Of a stretch of DNA of 12,944 bases, positions 1 through 7,702 are shown piece by piece. The stretch is from the NCBI GenBank assembly GCA_038248505.1, contig JBBRXJ010000091.1:1-12944 (forward strand), written 5' to 3'. Source of the stretch: JBBRXJ01 sp038248505. Lineage in GTDB: Bacteria > Bacteroidota > Bacteroidia > Bacteroidales > JBBRXJ01. Each line of letters opens with the position of its first letter. Position 1 is the first letter of the stretch. Both the position numbers and the translations under genes were made by a program. The notes below the pieces were generated by a model. It was given only the letters and a program-made list of their open reading frames with translations, did no database searches and had not been told where the DNA came from.

Positions 1-51
1 TCTTCCTTGTATTGCCAAATCTGCAAACCCGATGTTTTGTGTATTTTTCAT
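1..51 (-). CDS. N-terminus of a probable IS5-family transposase (partial)
   Basis: Only 17 codons are visible: ATG at 51-49, then KNTQNIGFADLAIQGR up to the window edge, with no stop. The phrase IGFADLAI close to the start resembles the first residues of IS5-family transposases of Bacteroidota, which begin with a GFADL-like segment followed by a basic stretch. If so, the missing part would carry the DDE catalytic domain that moves the element. The position just inside an IS-end-like sequence at 125-140 supports this. The call rests on a very short peptide and on memory of the family; another small gene cannot be excluded. Confidence 0.42.
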   Translation of the reverse strand, partial: MKNTQNIGFADLAIQGR

Positions 52-140
52 ACACAAATATAACAAAAAAAACGACTCAATACACTGAAATACAATTATA
101 TATGATATATTTTTATGCTATTTTGCCTTGCAACGGTCTC
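1..140 (-). mobile_element. End of an insertion sequence, probably IS5-like, running off the left edge
   Basis: Read on the minus strand, a sequence beginning GAGACCGTTGCAAGGC (140 down to 125) resembles the terminal inverted repeats of IS5-type elements as I remember them. About 75 bases further in, an ATG at 51 opens a frame that runs off the edge and reads like a transposase start. TATATTTG, a Bacteroidota -7-like box, lies four bases before that ATG. The other end of the element and any target duplication are outside the window, so the element boundary at 140 is inferred from one end only. Confidence 0.42.
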
Positions 141-160
141 AGAGAGAGCTGATATGCTAA

Positions 161-367
161 AGCTACTTAAAAATTGGACACTTCAACAATTATTGCACTA
201 TATACCCTAATTTCAGAAACATTCCAAACATACATAGCTATAATAAGCTGATTGGTAAAGATTGTAGAAAACATGAAATACAAAAGGCTTTCAAAACAAT
301 GGCTGGGGCGGCTTTTATAAACAGTATTATTCATGACAACGACGAGATAGTTATTGTTCCTCACTAA
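161..367 (+). pseudogene. Unidentified coding-like remnant next to the IS end
   Basis: A 68-codon stretch without stops follows an in-frame TAA (158-160) and ends at TAA 365-367. It has no ATG until codon 47 (299-301). The peptide has a normal protein-like composition, for example KLIGKDCRKHEIQKAFKTM, then a hydrophobic run and an acidic end (DNDEIVIVPH). It starts about 20 bases after the putative IS end at 140. It may therefore be the 3' part of a gene broken by the insertion, but I recognise no family. The opposite strand is also open here, so chance is a real alternative. Confidence 0.18.
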
Positions 368-440
368 TTCAAAATGATTACTCCGTTGATATTATAATGC
401 CCCTTCTGTTAATACAAAACAATAATTCAAAAAAAAACCA

Positions 441-692
441 TTGGCTATATCGCAATGGCTTAAAGGTTTTGCAAAACCAGTAGCAATTGTACTATTTACC
501 GATGAACGCACACAACAAGTTAGTGTAGCTGCAAGTATTGCCAAACTTATAGTTCCTTATCAGTTAATCGTACCGTTGATTGATAACGAAGCATTTTTTT
601 GTAAGCTATGCTCCCCTTTTCTTTCATGTAAGGAAAACAGCGTGCAGCAATGGGGATATACAGCTGCTATAATACTAACTGAAATGATTTAA
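441..692 (+). CDS. Small hypothetical protein or gene fragment (TTG start)
   Basis: An 83-codon frame opens at TTG 441 after a run of lysine codons; the preceding in-frame stop is TAA at 423-425. No ATG and no ribosome site support this start. The middle is hydrophobic and protein-like (KPVAIVLFTDERTQQ, then alternating VAASIAKLIVPYQL), and the second half carries three cysteines (residues 54, 57 and 63). It could be a short membrane-associated protein or the decayed end of a longer gene in this IS-disturbed stretch. I do not recognise it and give it a low chance of being an intact gene. Confidence 0.22.
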   Translation: MAISQWLKGFAKPVAIVLFTDERTQQVSVAASIAKLIVPYQLIVPLIDNEAFFCKLCSPFLSCKENSVQQWGYTAAIILTEMI

Positions 693-780
693 GGCCAAAC
701 ACATATAAATACACATATTAAAAATGTAACTATCATGATTGATAAGGTGATCCGTGCGGCGGAGTGATGCGTGATGCGTT

Positions 781-1470
781 TTAGAAGGTAGTGATAAGAT
801 TCTCATCATCTTCTGAAAATATCTTATCGAGCTTTATTAGAACATCTTTGGGTTTGTAGTAAATTTTGCTTTTGTGATTTAAATAGCGCTCTGTTGAACC
901 TGATTTAGTATATAAAAAATGAGTCCACTGATATATGTATAATCCAAACCCATGATCGAATGCAATTTCTTCAACGCGATGCTCAATGTTTCGCTTTCCT
1001 TTAATATATAAATAATGTAATCCAGTTGATATTAATTGCCAAGTATTCATTTGAGAATAATCAGCAATATGAGCAATCTCATGACCATATATACCTATAC
1101 GTGCTTGAAAAGGAACTGCATACATTTTTACACCTTCAAAAGAAGGAGAATTATTAATACGAATGATATACACCCTATTTGCAGCTGCTTTAAATGAAGA
1201 GGCAAATGTTGGACGACAATTTAAGGTTGTTTTAATGGTCGTATGTTTAAAATGAATGACCTTATATTGTAGTTCGGGATACTGATTAAGAGCCACCATA
1301 AAAGAAGTAGGACAGTTATCTGGCAATTCGGTCTTAACATTTTTACAACACAAAATTTTACGTGCAATCTCAAGGCTATCAAAAATACGAAACTTCGACA
1401 ATTTTTGAGCACCTACAGAAATAGTAAACAAACTCAATAGAACCAGTAAAGTATATTTTTTAACTCTCAT
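781..1470 (-). CDS. Secreted HExxH metalloprotease-like protein
   Basis: This 229-residue protein starts at ATG 1470. Residues 1-22 form a signal peptide (basic RVKK, hydrophobic core, likely cleavage after VGAQ), so it is exported to the periplasm or beyond. The centre has a zincin motif, IYGHEIAHIADY: His130, Glu131 and His134 would be two zinc ligands and the catalytic glutamate. About 30 residues later HRVEEIAFDHG offers Glu167/Glu168 as the usual third ligand of a gluzincin-like fold. Cysteines at 41, 42, 53 and 85 could form disulfides after export. I cannot assign a named peptidase family; the motif and layout support a metal-dependent peptidase but not its substrate. It is transcribed alone, away from the methyltransferase genes at 1928. 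Confidence 0.75.
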   Translation of the reverse strand: MRVKKYTLLVLLSLFTISVGAQKLSKFRIFDSLEIARKILCCKNVKTELPDNCPTSFMVALNQYPELQYKVIHFKHTTIKTTLNCRPTFASSFKAAANRVYIIRINNSPSFEGVKMYAVPFQARIGIYGHEIAHIADYSQMNTWQLISTGLHYLYIKGKRNIEHRVEEIAFDHGFGLYIYQWTHFLYTKSGSTERYLNHKSKIYYKPKDVLIKLDKIFSEDDENLITTF

Positions 1471-1927
1471 GAATTATATGTCTGTCTAAACTTTTAACGA
1501 TCAAATATATAAAAAAGTTTCATAAATATGATTTTGCAAATGCATGATTTACAAACCATATCTGCTTAACTAATAAAATTGAACTATTTACATATCATAA
1601 ACCAAATCAGATATACCATACCTAAACTAAATAATAATGTATTTCAAAACGGAAGGCCTGAACTTATGAAAGCCGAATAACAAAAGTCACTGTAAACAGT
1701 AATTCCAAATAAAGACATTGTTTTAGCATCGAGTTGTAACGTACCTCAATGAATACCCACAGAGAATATTGAAGCCTTTTACTCATATTTAGATGAGTTT
1801 AATAGCTGAGAAAAAAGCAATCGTTTAAAATTAGCTTAAAAGATTTTTAATGTATTAGATAGAATGATTGTTTATAATGTTGCAATACGACATATAATTG
1901 CTTAAATTGGCTGAACATTTCATCTAA
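1471..1927. other. Divergent intergenic region, 457 bases
   Basis: This lies between the minus-strand protease gene and the plus-strand methyltransferase gene. It holds the -7-like box at 1502-1509, a 12-base palindrome ACTGTAAACAGT at 1689-1700 that could be an operator, and a weak promoter-like TATAATTG at 1893-1900 ahead of the ATG at 1928. I saw no cobalamin or SAM riboswitch signature. Short coding-like pieces broken by stops (about 1760-1870, plus strand) may be debris of an old gene but match nothing I know. Confidence 0.4.
1502..1509 (-). promoter_or_regulatory. Possible -7 promoter box for the metalloprotease-like gene
   Basis: Read on the minus strand this is TATATTTG, matching the Bacteroidota -7 consensus TAnnTTTG, about 30 bases before the ATG at 1470. 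No well-spaced TTTG lies 19-21 bases upstream; the nearest (in GCATTTGC) is 27 bases away. The call is therefore tentative. Confidence 0.35.
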
Positions 1928-2818
1928 ATGAAGCGAATCAGCGAAAAACTTAAAGACGGCAAGGTATTAGTATCAGACGGCGCATGGGGTACTATTTTAC
2001 AAGAAAAAGGCCTTGTACTGGGTGAATGTCCTGAGTATTGGAATATCAAACGTAAAAATGATATACTAGATGTTGCCTTAGCTTATGTTTGCGCTGGAGC
2101 TGATATGATTGGAACCAATAGCTTTGGAGCAAACTATTTCAAACTAAAAAATTACGGGCTAGAGAATTTGGTTTATAAAATAAACCGTAAAGCAGCTGAA
2201 ATATCTCACACAGCAGGTGCTCCTGAAAAATTTGTTATAGGCTCAATGGGACCCACTGGTAAATTATTAAATACTGGGGAGGTTGAGGAAGATGACTTAT
2301 TCGATTGCTATCGCGAACAATCGCGTGGACTTATGGTTGGTGATGCGGATGCTGTTATACTTGAAACCATGAGCGATTTAGAAGAATGTCTAATAGCCAT
2401 TAATGCTGTGCAAAGAAGCACTAAATTAGAAATCATTTGTACCATGACTTTTGAGAAAATAGCGAATGGCGGATATCATACTATGATGGGCGTAACACCC
2501 AGTCAAATGACACATGAATTGGTAAAAGCAGGTGCTGATATCATTGGCGCCAATTGCGGAAATGGCATTGAAGGGATGATACAAATTGTTGAGGAAATTC
2601 GTTCTGTAAATAAAACGATACCAATATTAGTTCATGTTAACGCAGGTTTGCCTATTTTTGAAGATGGTAAAACCTTTTATAAAGAGACACCAGAAAGCAT
2701 TAAAAAATATGTCATTCCGCTTATTAATGCTGGTGCAAATATTATTGGGGGCTGTTGTGGGACAGGGCCTGCACATATTAAGTCCATTGCCGAAATAGTT
2801 GATCAATACAACCATTGA
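1928..2818 (+). CDS. Homocysteine S-methyltransferase, stand-alone N-terminal module of MetH type
   Basis: This 296-residue protein transfers a methyl group to homocysteine to give methionine. It covers the whole zinc-dependent homocysteine-methyltransferase TIM barrel. Visible signatures are DGAWGT (17-22), TNSFGAN (63-69), ETMSDLEE (146-153), GANCGNG with zinc-ligand Cys210, NAGLP (238-242) and GGCCGTGP with zinc ligands Cys276 and Cys277. The length fits one module; the folate, cobalamin and activation modules of full MetH are absent. The next gene overlaps it by four bases and encodes a B12-reactivation protein. That argues for a corrinoid methyl donor rather than S-methylmethionine, as used by MmuM-type relatives. 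The corrinoid and pterin proteins must lie elsewhere in the genome. The cytoplasmic location follows from the lack of a signal peptide. Confidence 0.9.
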   Translation: MKRISEKLKDGKVLVSDGAWGTILQEKGLVLGECPEYWNIKRKNDILDVALAYVCAGADMIGTNSFGANYFKLKNYGLENLVYKINRKAAEISHTAGAPEKFVIGSMGPTGKLLNTGEVEEDDLFDCYREQSRGLMVGDADAVILETMSDLEECLIAINAVQRSTKLEIICTMTFEKIANGGYHTMMGVTPSQMTHELVKAGADIIGANCGNGIEGMIQIVEEIRSVNKTIPILVHVNAGLPIFEDGKTFYKETPESIKKYVIPLINAGANIIGGCCGTGPAHIKSIAEIVDQYNH

Positions 2819-3522
2819 GCAGTATTAAAAAATATCAATATAACTACTCTGACCTCAGCATTGATCGTGGGGAATTAAACAGACTTATTGGTTTTGAGAA
2901 AGATGAATTACCGGAACCCTTCCTCTCCTACCTCATAGACGCTGAAACAACGGCCAATAAAGACGGCAAGTACAAAGGTGCATTTCTTATTACAGAAAAA
3001 TTTATCGTTGACCTTGAGCGTTCAGTATTAATAATTGAGGATATTCAATTTAGACCAGGTCGAGTAATACTAAATCAAATCAAGCAAGCAAATAAGCTCG
3101 CATTATTTGTATGTACCGCTGGTAATAAAATCAGCGAACAAGCACAAGAAGAGCTATCAGAAGGCGATCCTGTTGCTGGCTATATTTTAGATCTACTTGG
3201 TTCACTTACGGTTGAGGCTGCTATTGAAGATATGCAGAATGATTTAGAGACGATACATTCCAAAGAAGGTAGTTCTATCAGCAACCGTTTTAGTCCTGGT
3301 TATTGTGGTTGGAAAGTTGAAGAACAGCACAAGCTTTTTTCCCTCTTTCCTGAAGGTTTTACAGAGATTACTTTAACATCAGGCGCACTAATGAATCCTA
3401 TAAAATCAGTTAGTGGGTTAATTGGTATTGGTTCTAATGTTGAACGAAAAGCCTATACATGTTCATTTTGCGATGACACCAATTGTCTTTATCGAAAATT
3501 ACGAAAGGGTGATGATTGCTAA
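2815..3522 (+). CDS. Cobalamin-dependent methionine synthase activation-domain protein, stand-alone
   Basis: This 235-residue protein is the reactivation module of a MetH-type system. In the family this domain uses S-adenosylmethionine and an electron donor to rescue cobalamin oxidised to Co(II). The signature is SNRFSPGYCGW (156-166), followed by VEEQHKLFSLFPEG and an MNPIKSVSGLIGIG block (193-206). These correspond to the AdoMet-binding RxxPGY region and C-terminal core of MetH. The tail has Cys216-x2-Cys219-x4-Cys224 followed by LYRK, seen in stand-alone relatives and possibly a metal or Fe-S site. The start is TTG at 2815, overlapping the stop of the previous gene as TTGA; no ATG is available upstream in frame. 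This means tight translational coupling. It converges on the minus-strand operon, with only 13 bases between the stops. Confidence 0.85.
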   Translation: MSSIKKYQYNYSDLSIDRGELNRLIGFEKDELPEPFLSYLIDAETTANKDGKYKGAFLITEKFIVDLERSVLIIEDIQFRPGRVILNQIKQANKLALFVCTAGNKISEQAQEELSEGDPVAGYILDLLGSLTVEAAIEDMQNDLETIHSKEGSSISNRFSPGYCGWKVEEQHKLFSLFPEGFTEITLTSGALMNPIKSVSGLIGIGSNVERKAYTCSFCDDTNCLYRKLRKGDDC

Positions 3523-3535
3523 TTAAGATAACAAT

Positions 3536-4399
3536 TTATTTTGCAATAGCTTTATCTCTTTGCATTTCAATGGTCTTATACGCAGTAATTATTTCGTCAT
3601 TAAAACTAGTCCACTTACATTCCATTGAGAGTCTTCTTTTATAAGCTCCATCATACAAGGCTTTCAGATATGGCACGAAATCATCACCTGCAATTCCGGG
3701 TGCCGTTCTTGTTTCGCGTTCCGCAATATGACAATGAAAGATGATGGATGAATATTTATAAAGCTCGATCGCTGGTTCATCATCTCGCATCATGTGATAA
3801 ATATCGGCTAATAGTTTAATATGCGATTGATTTACCTCATTAACAATAGAGGCGCCTTCAGCCAATGAATTAATAAAATTTGTTTCACCAGAATTTAAAA
3901 CCTCAATAGAAATTACCACATTATACTTTTGCGCAATAGGAGCCATTTCTTTTAACAAAGAAACAAATTGAATTCTTGCAGAATCCTTAGAAAATCCTTC
4001 TGGTATTTTACGCGACACTCCACTGCCAAAAACAATGGTCTTAACCCCCGCTTCTGATGCTCTGCGAATAGCTATGGATGCATAGTCAAGAATTGCTTTA
4101 TGATTTGCTTCTTGTCCAACGGATTTTAATTTTGCTGGGATGAAACTATTACATGAATATACATTTGCACCTAAAGACTTCATTTGTGCGAGACGAACTT
4201 GGAATGAATCTTCAATCATTTCGGGAACTAAAAACCGACCTACCGATTCCTCAACATAAGTATACCCAACGCCTTTTAAAAGCGGGTATTTAGCTAAATT
4301 AGTACATACGCCCAATTGACTTAAAAAATCCTTTTCAATTAATTGAGCATTTAAGAGAGATGAACTAAGAAAAAGTAAAAATGCATATAAGATTCTCAT
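3536..4399 (-). CDS. Secreted sugar isomerase/epimerase-like TIM-barrel protein
   Basis: This 287-residue protein belongs to the xylose isomerase-like (AP endonuclease family 2) TIM barrels that act on sugars. I start it at the ATG at 4399. A TTG at 4417 would add six residues, but the ATG puts a proper signal peptide first (MRILYAFLLFLSSSLLNAQ). Metal and catalytic candidates are Glu166 in SIEVLN, Asp199 and His202 in ADIYHM, His224 in CHIAE and Glu260 in SMECKW. This is the usual E-D-H-E set of the family. Export is unusual for a sugar-phosphate enzyme and suggests a free or oxidised sugar released outside. It is the last gene of the operon, about 30 bases after the GH97 gene. Substrate cannot be read from sequence. 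Confidence 0.82.
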   Translation of the reverse strand: MRILYAFLLFLSSSLLNAQLIEKDFLSQLGVCTNLAKYPLLKGVGYTYVEESVGRFLVPEMIEDSFQVRLAQMKSLGANVYSCNSFIPAKLKSVGQEANHKAILDYASIAIRRASEAGVKTIVFGSGVSRKIPEGFSKDSARIQFVSLLKEMAPIAQKYNVVISIEVLNSGETNFINSLAEGASIVNEVNQSHIKLLADIYHMMRDDEPAIELYKYSSIIFHCHIAERETRTAPGIAGDDFVPYLKALYDGAYKRRLSMECKWTSFNDEIITAYKTIEMQRDKAIAK

Positions 4400-4429
4400 T
4401 TTGAAAATTTTAAACAATTAATAAAAAAA

Positions 4430-6388
4430 TTACTTTTCTAAGCGTACTCGCATGGCAAATCCACCACCAGCAGCCATTCTTAATGAAATAACATCATTCT
4501 TAGTAACAAAAGAACTTGCTTTCACATAATCTGTTGGGTTGCGTGATGTGTTTATACCATCGCTATAAACATCGGCAAGATACATTTTCCCTTCATCAAG
4601 AAAATCGAACTTAACATCATACGTTCGTTGAGTCGTGTCATTCATCGCTCCTACATACCAATCGTTACCATTTTTGCGAGCAACAACAACATATTGGGCT
4701 ACCTTACCATCTAAACCAATAGTTTTGTCCCAAACAGTTGGTACAGACTTAAGGAAATTGAGAATTGGAAGTTCATTTTCATAAGCCGTTGGTGCATCTG
4801 CAAGCATTTGTAATGGGGCAAAATAAACCACGTACATGGCTAATTGATGGCAACGGCTACCAATTGCAACTGGTTTAACATAGTTCTTTTTAAACCAATT
4901 AATATTTACATTGCGCATGGCACCTGGGGTATAGTCCATTGGACCTGTAACCATACGGGTGAAGGGAATTGTAACATTATGTTCAGGTGTAATGCAATTA
5001 TCGCAAAACTTATTAAACTCAGCACCCATAATTCCTTCACGATTAATAAGATTTGGATAAGTGCGTCGTAAACCTGTTTCTTTAAATGCACCATGAAAGT
5101 CAACTAACATTTTACGTTCGGCAATTGCTGCTGAAGCTCGTTCATAAAAGTTCACCGCAATTTGGTCATCTCTATCAATGAAGTCGATCTTTAAGCCTGC
5201 AATACCCCATTTTTCAAATTGGTCAAGTGCTTCTTTCATTTGTCGGTCAAAGACATGCCACACACACCAAAGAATAATGCCTACATTTTTTGATTTAGCA
5301 TATTGTACTAATTCAGGAACATTTACATCAGGTTTCATTTTAAGTAAATCGTGACTATCGCTCCAACCCTCATCCATAACGATATACTCAATTCCATTTT
5401 TTGACGCAAAGTCAATAAAATATTTATATGTTTGATTGTTAACCCCCGTTTTAAAATCAACATTATCAAGATTCCAATCGCACCACCAATCCCAGGCAAC
5501 TTTACCCGGTTTTATCCAACTTACATCTGCAATTTTAGAAGGTGTTGAGAGTAGATATACGAGCTCATTTTCCAATAATTTTTTCTCTTCTTTTTCAATA
5601 ATAACAAGTCTCCATGGGAAAGAGCGAGTACCTTCCGTTTCAGCAATATAATCGGTACGGCTTTTTACTTTCATATTAAAATTTGACCCGCCACCAATTT
5701 CTGTTTTACTTGGAACTTTTACAAATTCACCCATTAGTGAGTGATCTTGTTTTTTAAGCAACATGCCAGGATAATCAAGAAGATCAGCTTCTGTTATTAC
5801 TAGTTTGGCTGTGTTTGGAATATCAACTAAAATAGGAGCAAAAGTAAAGTTGCCATTAATAATGCTATCAATATTTTTTTTAGGATAATTCTTTTCGTAT
5901 GATGACTCGTATTCGTTAGGCTTTAATACTGGAAAAAAAAGATAGGGGGAAGAGGCGAAATTAAAACTGGCTTCTTCATTTAAAATTTTGATACTACCAT
6001 TTATACGTGTCGCAAAACGCCAAGCAAATCCATTATTGTATGCTCTGAAGATGATAGAATAATTTTCAAAATCAAGCAACAATTCGTTGTAATAATTCTC
6101 TACTTCACTAAAAATTCCGATAGGCGTTTTAACTATTTCCTGATGTGTTGTTAGTGTGCTTTTCTTAACTTCAGCCGCAGTTCCAAATACATAATTCTCT
6201 GTAATTAGTGATATGGGAGACTCTTTAAACACAAGCTGCCCCTGATAAGAAAGCGTATATGTAATTTTTGCCGCAACATTTACTTTAACACTAATGCTTC
6301 TATCTGGTGATCCGAGAATATGCAGGCTATTGCCAAATGAAAATTCGGAAAATGCAATTGCAATTAAAAAAATATAATATCTTCTCAT
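4430..6388 (-). CDS. Glycoside hydrolase family 97, retaining alpha-glycosidase type
   Basis: This 652-residue exported enzyme cleaves alpha-linked sugars, probably alpha-galactosides. An N-terminal signal peptide (about 1-19) is followed by the GH97 beta-sandwich domain (to ~285), the catalytic TIM barrel (~290-550, opening WWCDWN, with MDEGWSD at 338-344) and a C-terminal beta domain. The barrel carries LKIDFIDRDDQ, whose Asp402 fits the nucleophile of retaining members, and NREGIMGAEFNK, whose Glu457 fits the acid/base; Glu451 would bind calcium. The 55-residue spacing equals that of the retaining B. thetaiotaomicron enzyme as I recall it (Asp415, Glu470). Inverting SusB-type enzymes lack this aspartate. 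The length is normal. It lies two bases after the MORN gene and before the isomerase-like gene; no SusC/SusD pair is adjacent. Confidence 0.93.
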   Translation of the reverse strand: MRRYYIFLIAIAFSEFSFGNSLHILGSPDRSISVKVNVAAKITYTLSYQGQLVFKESPISLITENYVFGTAAEVKKSTLTTHQEIVKTPIGIFSEVENYYNELLLDFENYSIIFRAYNNGFAWRFATRINGSIKILNEEASFNFASSPYLFFPVLKPNEYESSYEKNYPKKNIDSIINGNFTFAPILVDIPNTAKLVITEADLLDYPGMLLKKQDHSLMGEFVKVPSKTEIGGGSNFNMKVKSRTDYIAETEGTRSFPWRLVIIEKEEKKLLENELVYLLSTPSKIADVSWIKPGKVAWDWWCDWNLDNVDFKTGVNNQTYKYFIDFASKNGIEYIVMDEGWSDSHDLLKMKPDVNVPELVQYAKSKNVGIILWCVWHVFDRQMKEALDQFEKWGIAGLKIDFIDRDDQIAVNFYERASAAIAERKMLVDFHGAFKETGLRRTYPNLINREGIMGAEFNKFCDNCITPEHNVTIPFTRMVTGPMDYTPGAMRNVNINWFKKNYVKPVAIGSRCHQLAMYVVYFAPLQMLADAPTAYENELPILNFLKSVPTVWDKTIGLDGKVAQYVVVARKNGNDWYVGAMNDTTQRTYDVKFDFLDEGKMYLADVYSDGINTSRNPTDYVKASSFVTKNDVISLRMAAGGGFAMRVRLEK

Positions 6389-6390
6389 GA

Positions 6391-7209
6391 TTATTTTAAT
6401 ATTTCGTTTCCTTTTATATCATCAACCGTAGGATCAGAGAACTTTCCTTTATTCTCATCTACATTTTTAAAATACTCTTGATCCATTTTTTCGAGTTCCT
6501 CAACATTATCGGATATACCATTTGTGAATCCCATACTCTGTTTTGATTTACCATCTTCATTATAAAATTCCCATTTACCATTCTTTAGTCCATTTTTAAA
6601 ACTACCTTTTGAGTATAACGCCCCATTTACATAATAACTTTTATACTCTCCTTCAGGCCGTCCGTTTTTGTATATAAGGCTTTGTTTTAAGTTACTATTG
6701 GGGAAATACTGTTCAGAAATACCTTCTTTCACACCATTGATATAGCTTTGTTTTTCTGTAATTTTTCCATCTTCATAATACATTATTGAGAGACCGTTTT
6801 TTAAACCATTTTTATAGCTGTCAGTGGCTGTTATTTTTTTTGAATAATAGCTGTAGCTAGTCCAGATACTATCTTTTTGTTGATTTATGTATTTTCCTTC
6901 AGCAGCTAATTCGCCATTGTTGTAATATATTTTTGTGCTAGCATAAGTTCCTGTTGCGTCAAATATCATGTATGATTGAATAATGCTATCTTCATAGTAT
7001 CTTTTCATGATTCCAACTGGCTTGCCATTCTTAAAAAAGCCTTCATACATAATACTGCCATTATCATATTCTTTTTTCCAACGTCCTTGTTTAAGGCCAT
7101 TATCATCAATTCTGTTTAATGAATCCCCATAAGGATTATACATTTGTGCATTTAGAATACAGCTACAAAGCAGAATAATTATTGTTAATGATTTGAAAGT
7201 CAGATTCAT
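6391..7209 (-). CDS. Secreted MORN/YwqK-like repeat protein
   Basis: This 272-residue protein has a signal peptide (MNLTFKSLTIIILLCSC through NAQ at 20-22). It then has about eight degenerate repeats of ~20-24 residues, from about 38 to 230, of the form NGxxxGxWxxYYxNGxLxxxGxYxNG. Clear copies are NGLKQGRWKKEYDNGSI and NGLKNGKWEFYNEDGKS. This is the MORN-like pattern annotated as the YwqK antitoxin family, here in a secreted beta-meander form common in Bacteroidota; the antitoxin label should not be taken literally. An acidic non-repeat tail (231-272) closes it. It is the first gene of an operon with the GH97 enzyme two bases downstream. A role in surface binding or scaffolding is inference. 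Confidence 0.85.
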   Translation of the reverse strand: MNLTFKSLTIIILLCSCILNAQMYNPYGDSLNRIDDNGLKQGRWKKEYDNGSIMYEGFFKNGKPVGIMKRYYEDSIIQSYMIFDATGTYASTKIYYNNGELAAEGKYINQQKDSIWTSYSYYSKKITATDSYKNGLKNGLSIMYYEDGKITEKQSYINGVKEGISEQYFPNSNLKQSLIYKNGRPEGEYKSYYVNGALYSKGSFKNGLKNGKWEFYNEDGKSKQSMGFTNGISDNVEELEKMDQEYFKNVDENKGKFSDPTVDDIKGNEILK

Positions 7210-7702
7210 GGTTATAATGATTTAATCTTAAATGTATTGATTATTGTGATTCATTTTACGATATATTGAAAAATGTTTGCAAGTATCACAAATTCTGTAT
7301 TATGCATATTCCTAAATTGAATCTGCAAATTACGCAAAATTATAAATATTGTCTCACTGTAATTTTCAGATAGTTGATAATTATAATAAATAATTTGATT
7401 CTGCAGAATGATCCACCAAAGACAAATTTCATACTAAAATACCAAAGCAGGTGGCTGAGGCATTTTACTTTTATCAATATATAAGAGATTTGCTTTCATT
7501 AAAAATCAGTAAATATCTAATTGGTGTACGATTGTGCAGAATCGATTAAATAATTGACTTCAATCAGCAACCTGAAAGAATTGACCATTTTTATTGTTTA
7601 TAATGTCTCGTTAGAATAAATTCTTCACTAGGTATACATCCAAATAATGTTATACTAAGCATTAATGTTAATAGTTTATTTTAATTGTGTTCCATTACTT
7701 CA
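7210..7702. other. Intergenic region of 493 bases
   Basis: This lies between the start of the MORN operon and the 3' end of the DUF4395 gene, both on the minus strand, so it must hold the promoter of the MORN operon. I could not find a convincing TAnnTTTG box. A 45-codon plus-strand stretch around 7418-7549 (containing KQVAEAFYFYQYIRDLLS) looks protein-like but has no start and matches nothing I know. No strong terminator hairpin for the upstream operon is visible. Confidence 0.4.

Noticed and set aside
1471..1927. A cobalamin or SAM riboswitch ahead of the methyltransferase pair
   Set aside because: No B12-box-like or SAM-riboswitch-like conserved sequence could be seen, despite the fitting context.
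4400..4417. TTG start for the isomerase-like protein
   Set aside because: The ATG at 4399 gives a better signal peptide and needs no rare start codon.
4844..5651. Plus-strand open frames inside the GH97 gene
   Set aside because: They are antisense to conserved catalytic-domain codons and carry no family motif.
6391..7209. A toxin-antitoxin system because of the YwqK label
   Set aside because: The MORN-like repeats follow a signal peptide and there is no toxin partner; the neighbours are carbohydrate enzymes.
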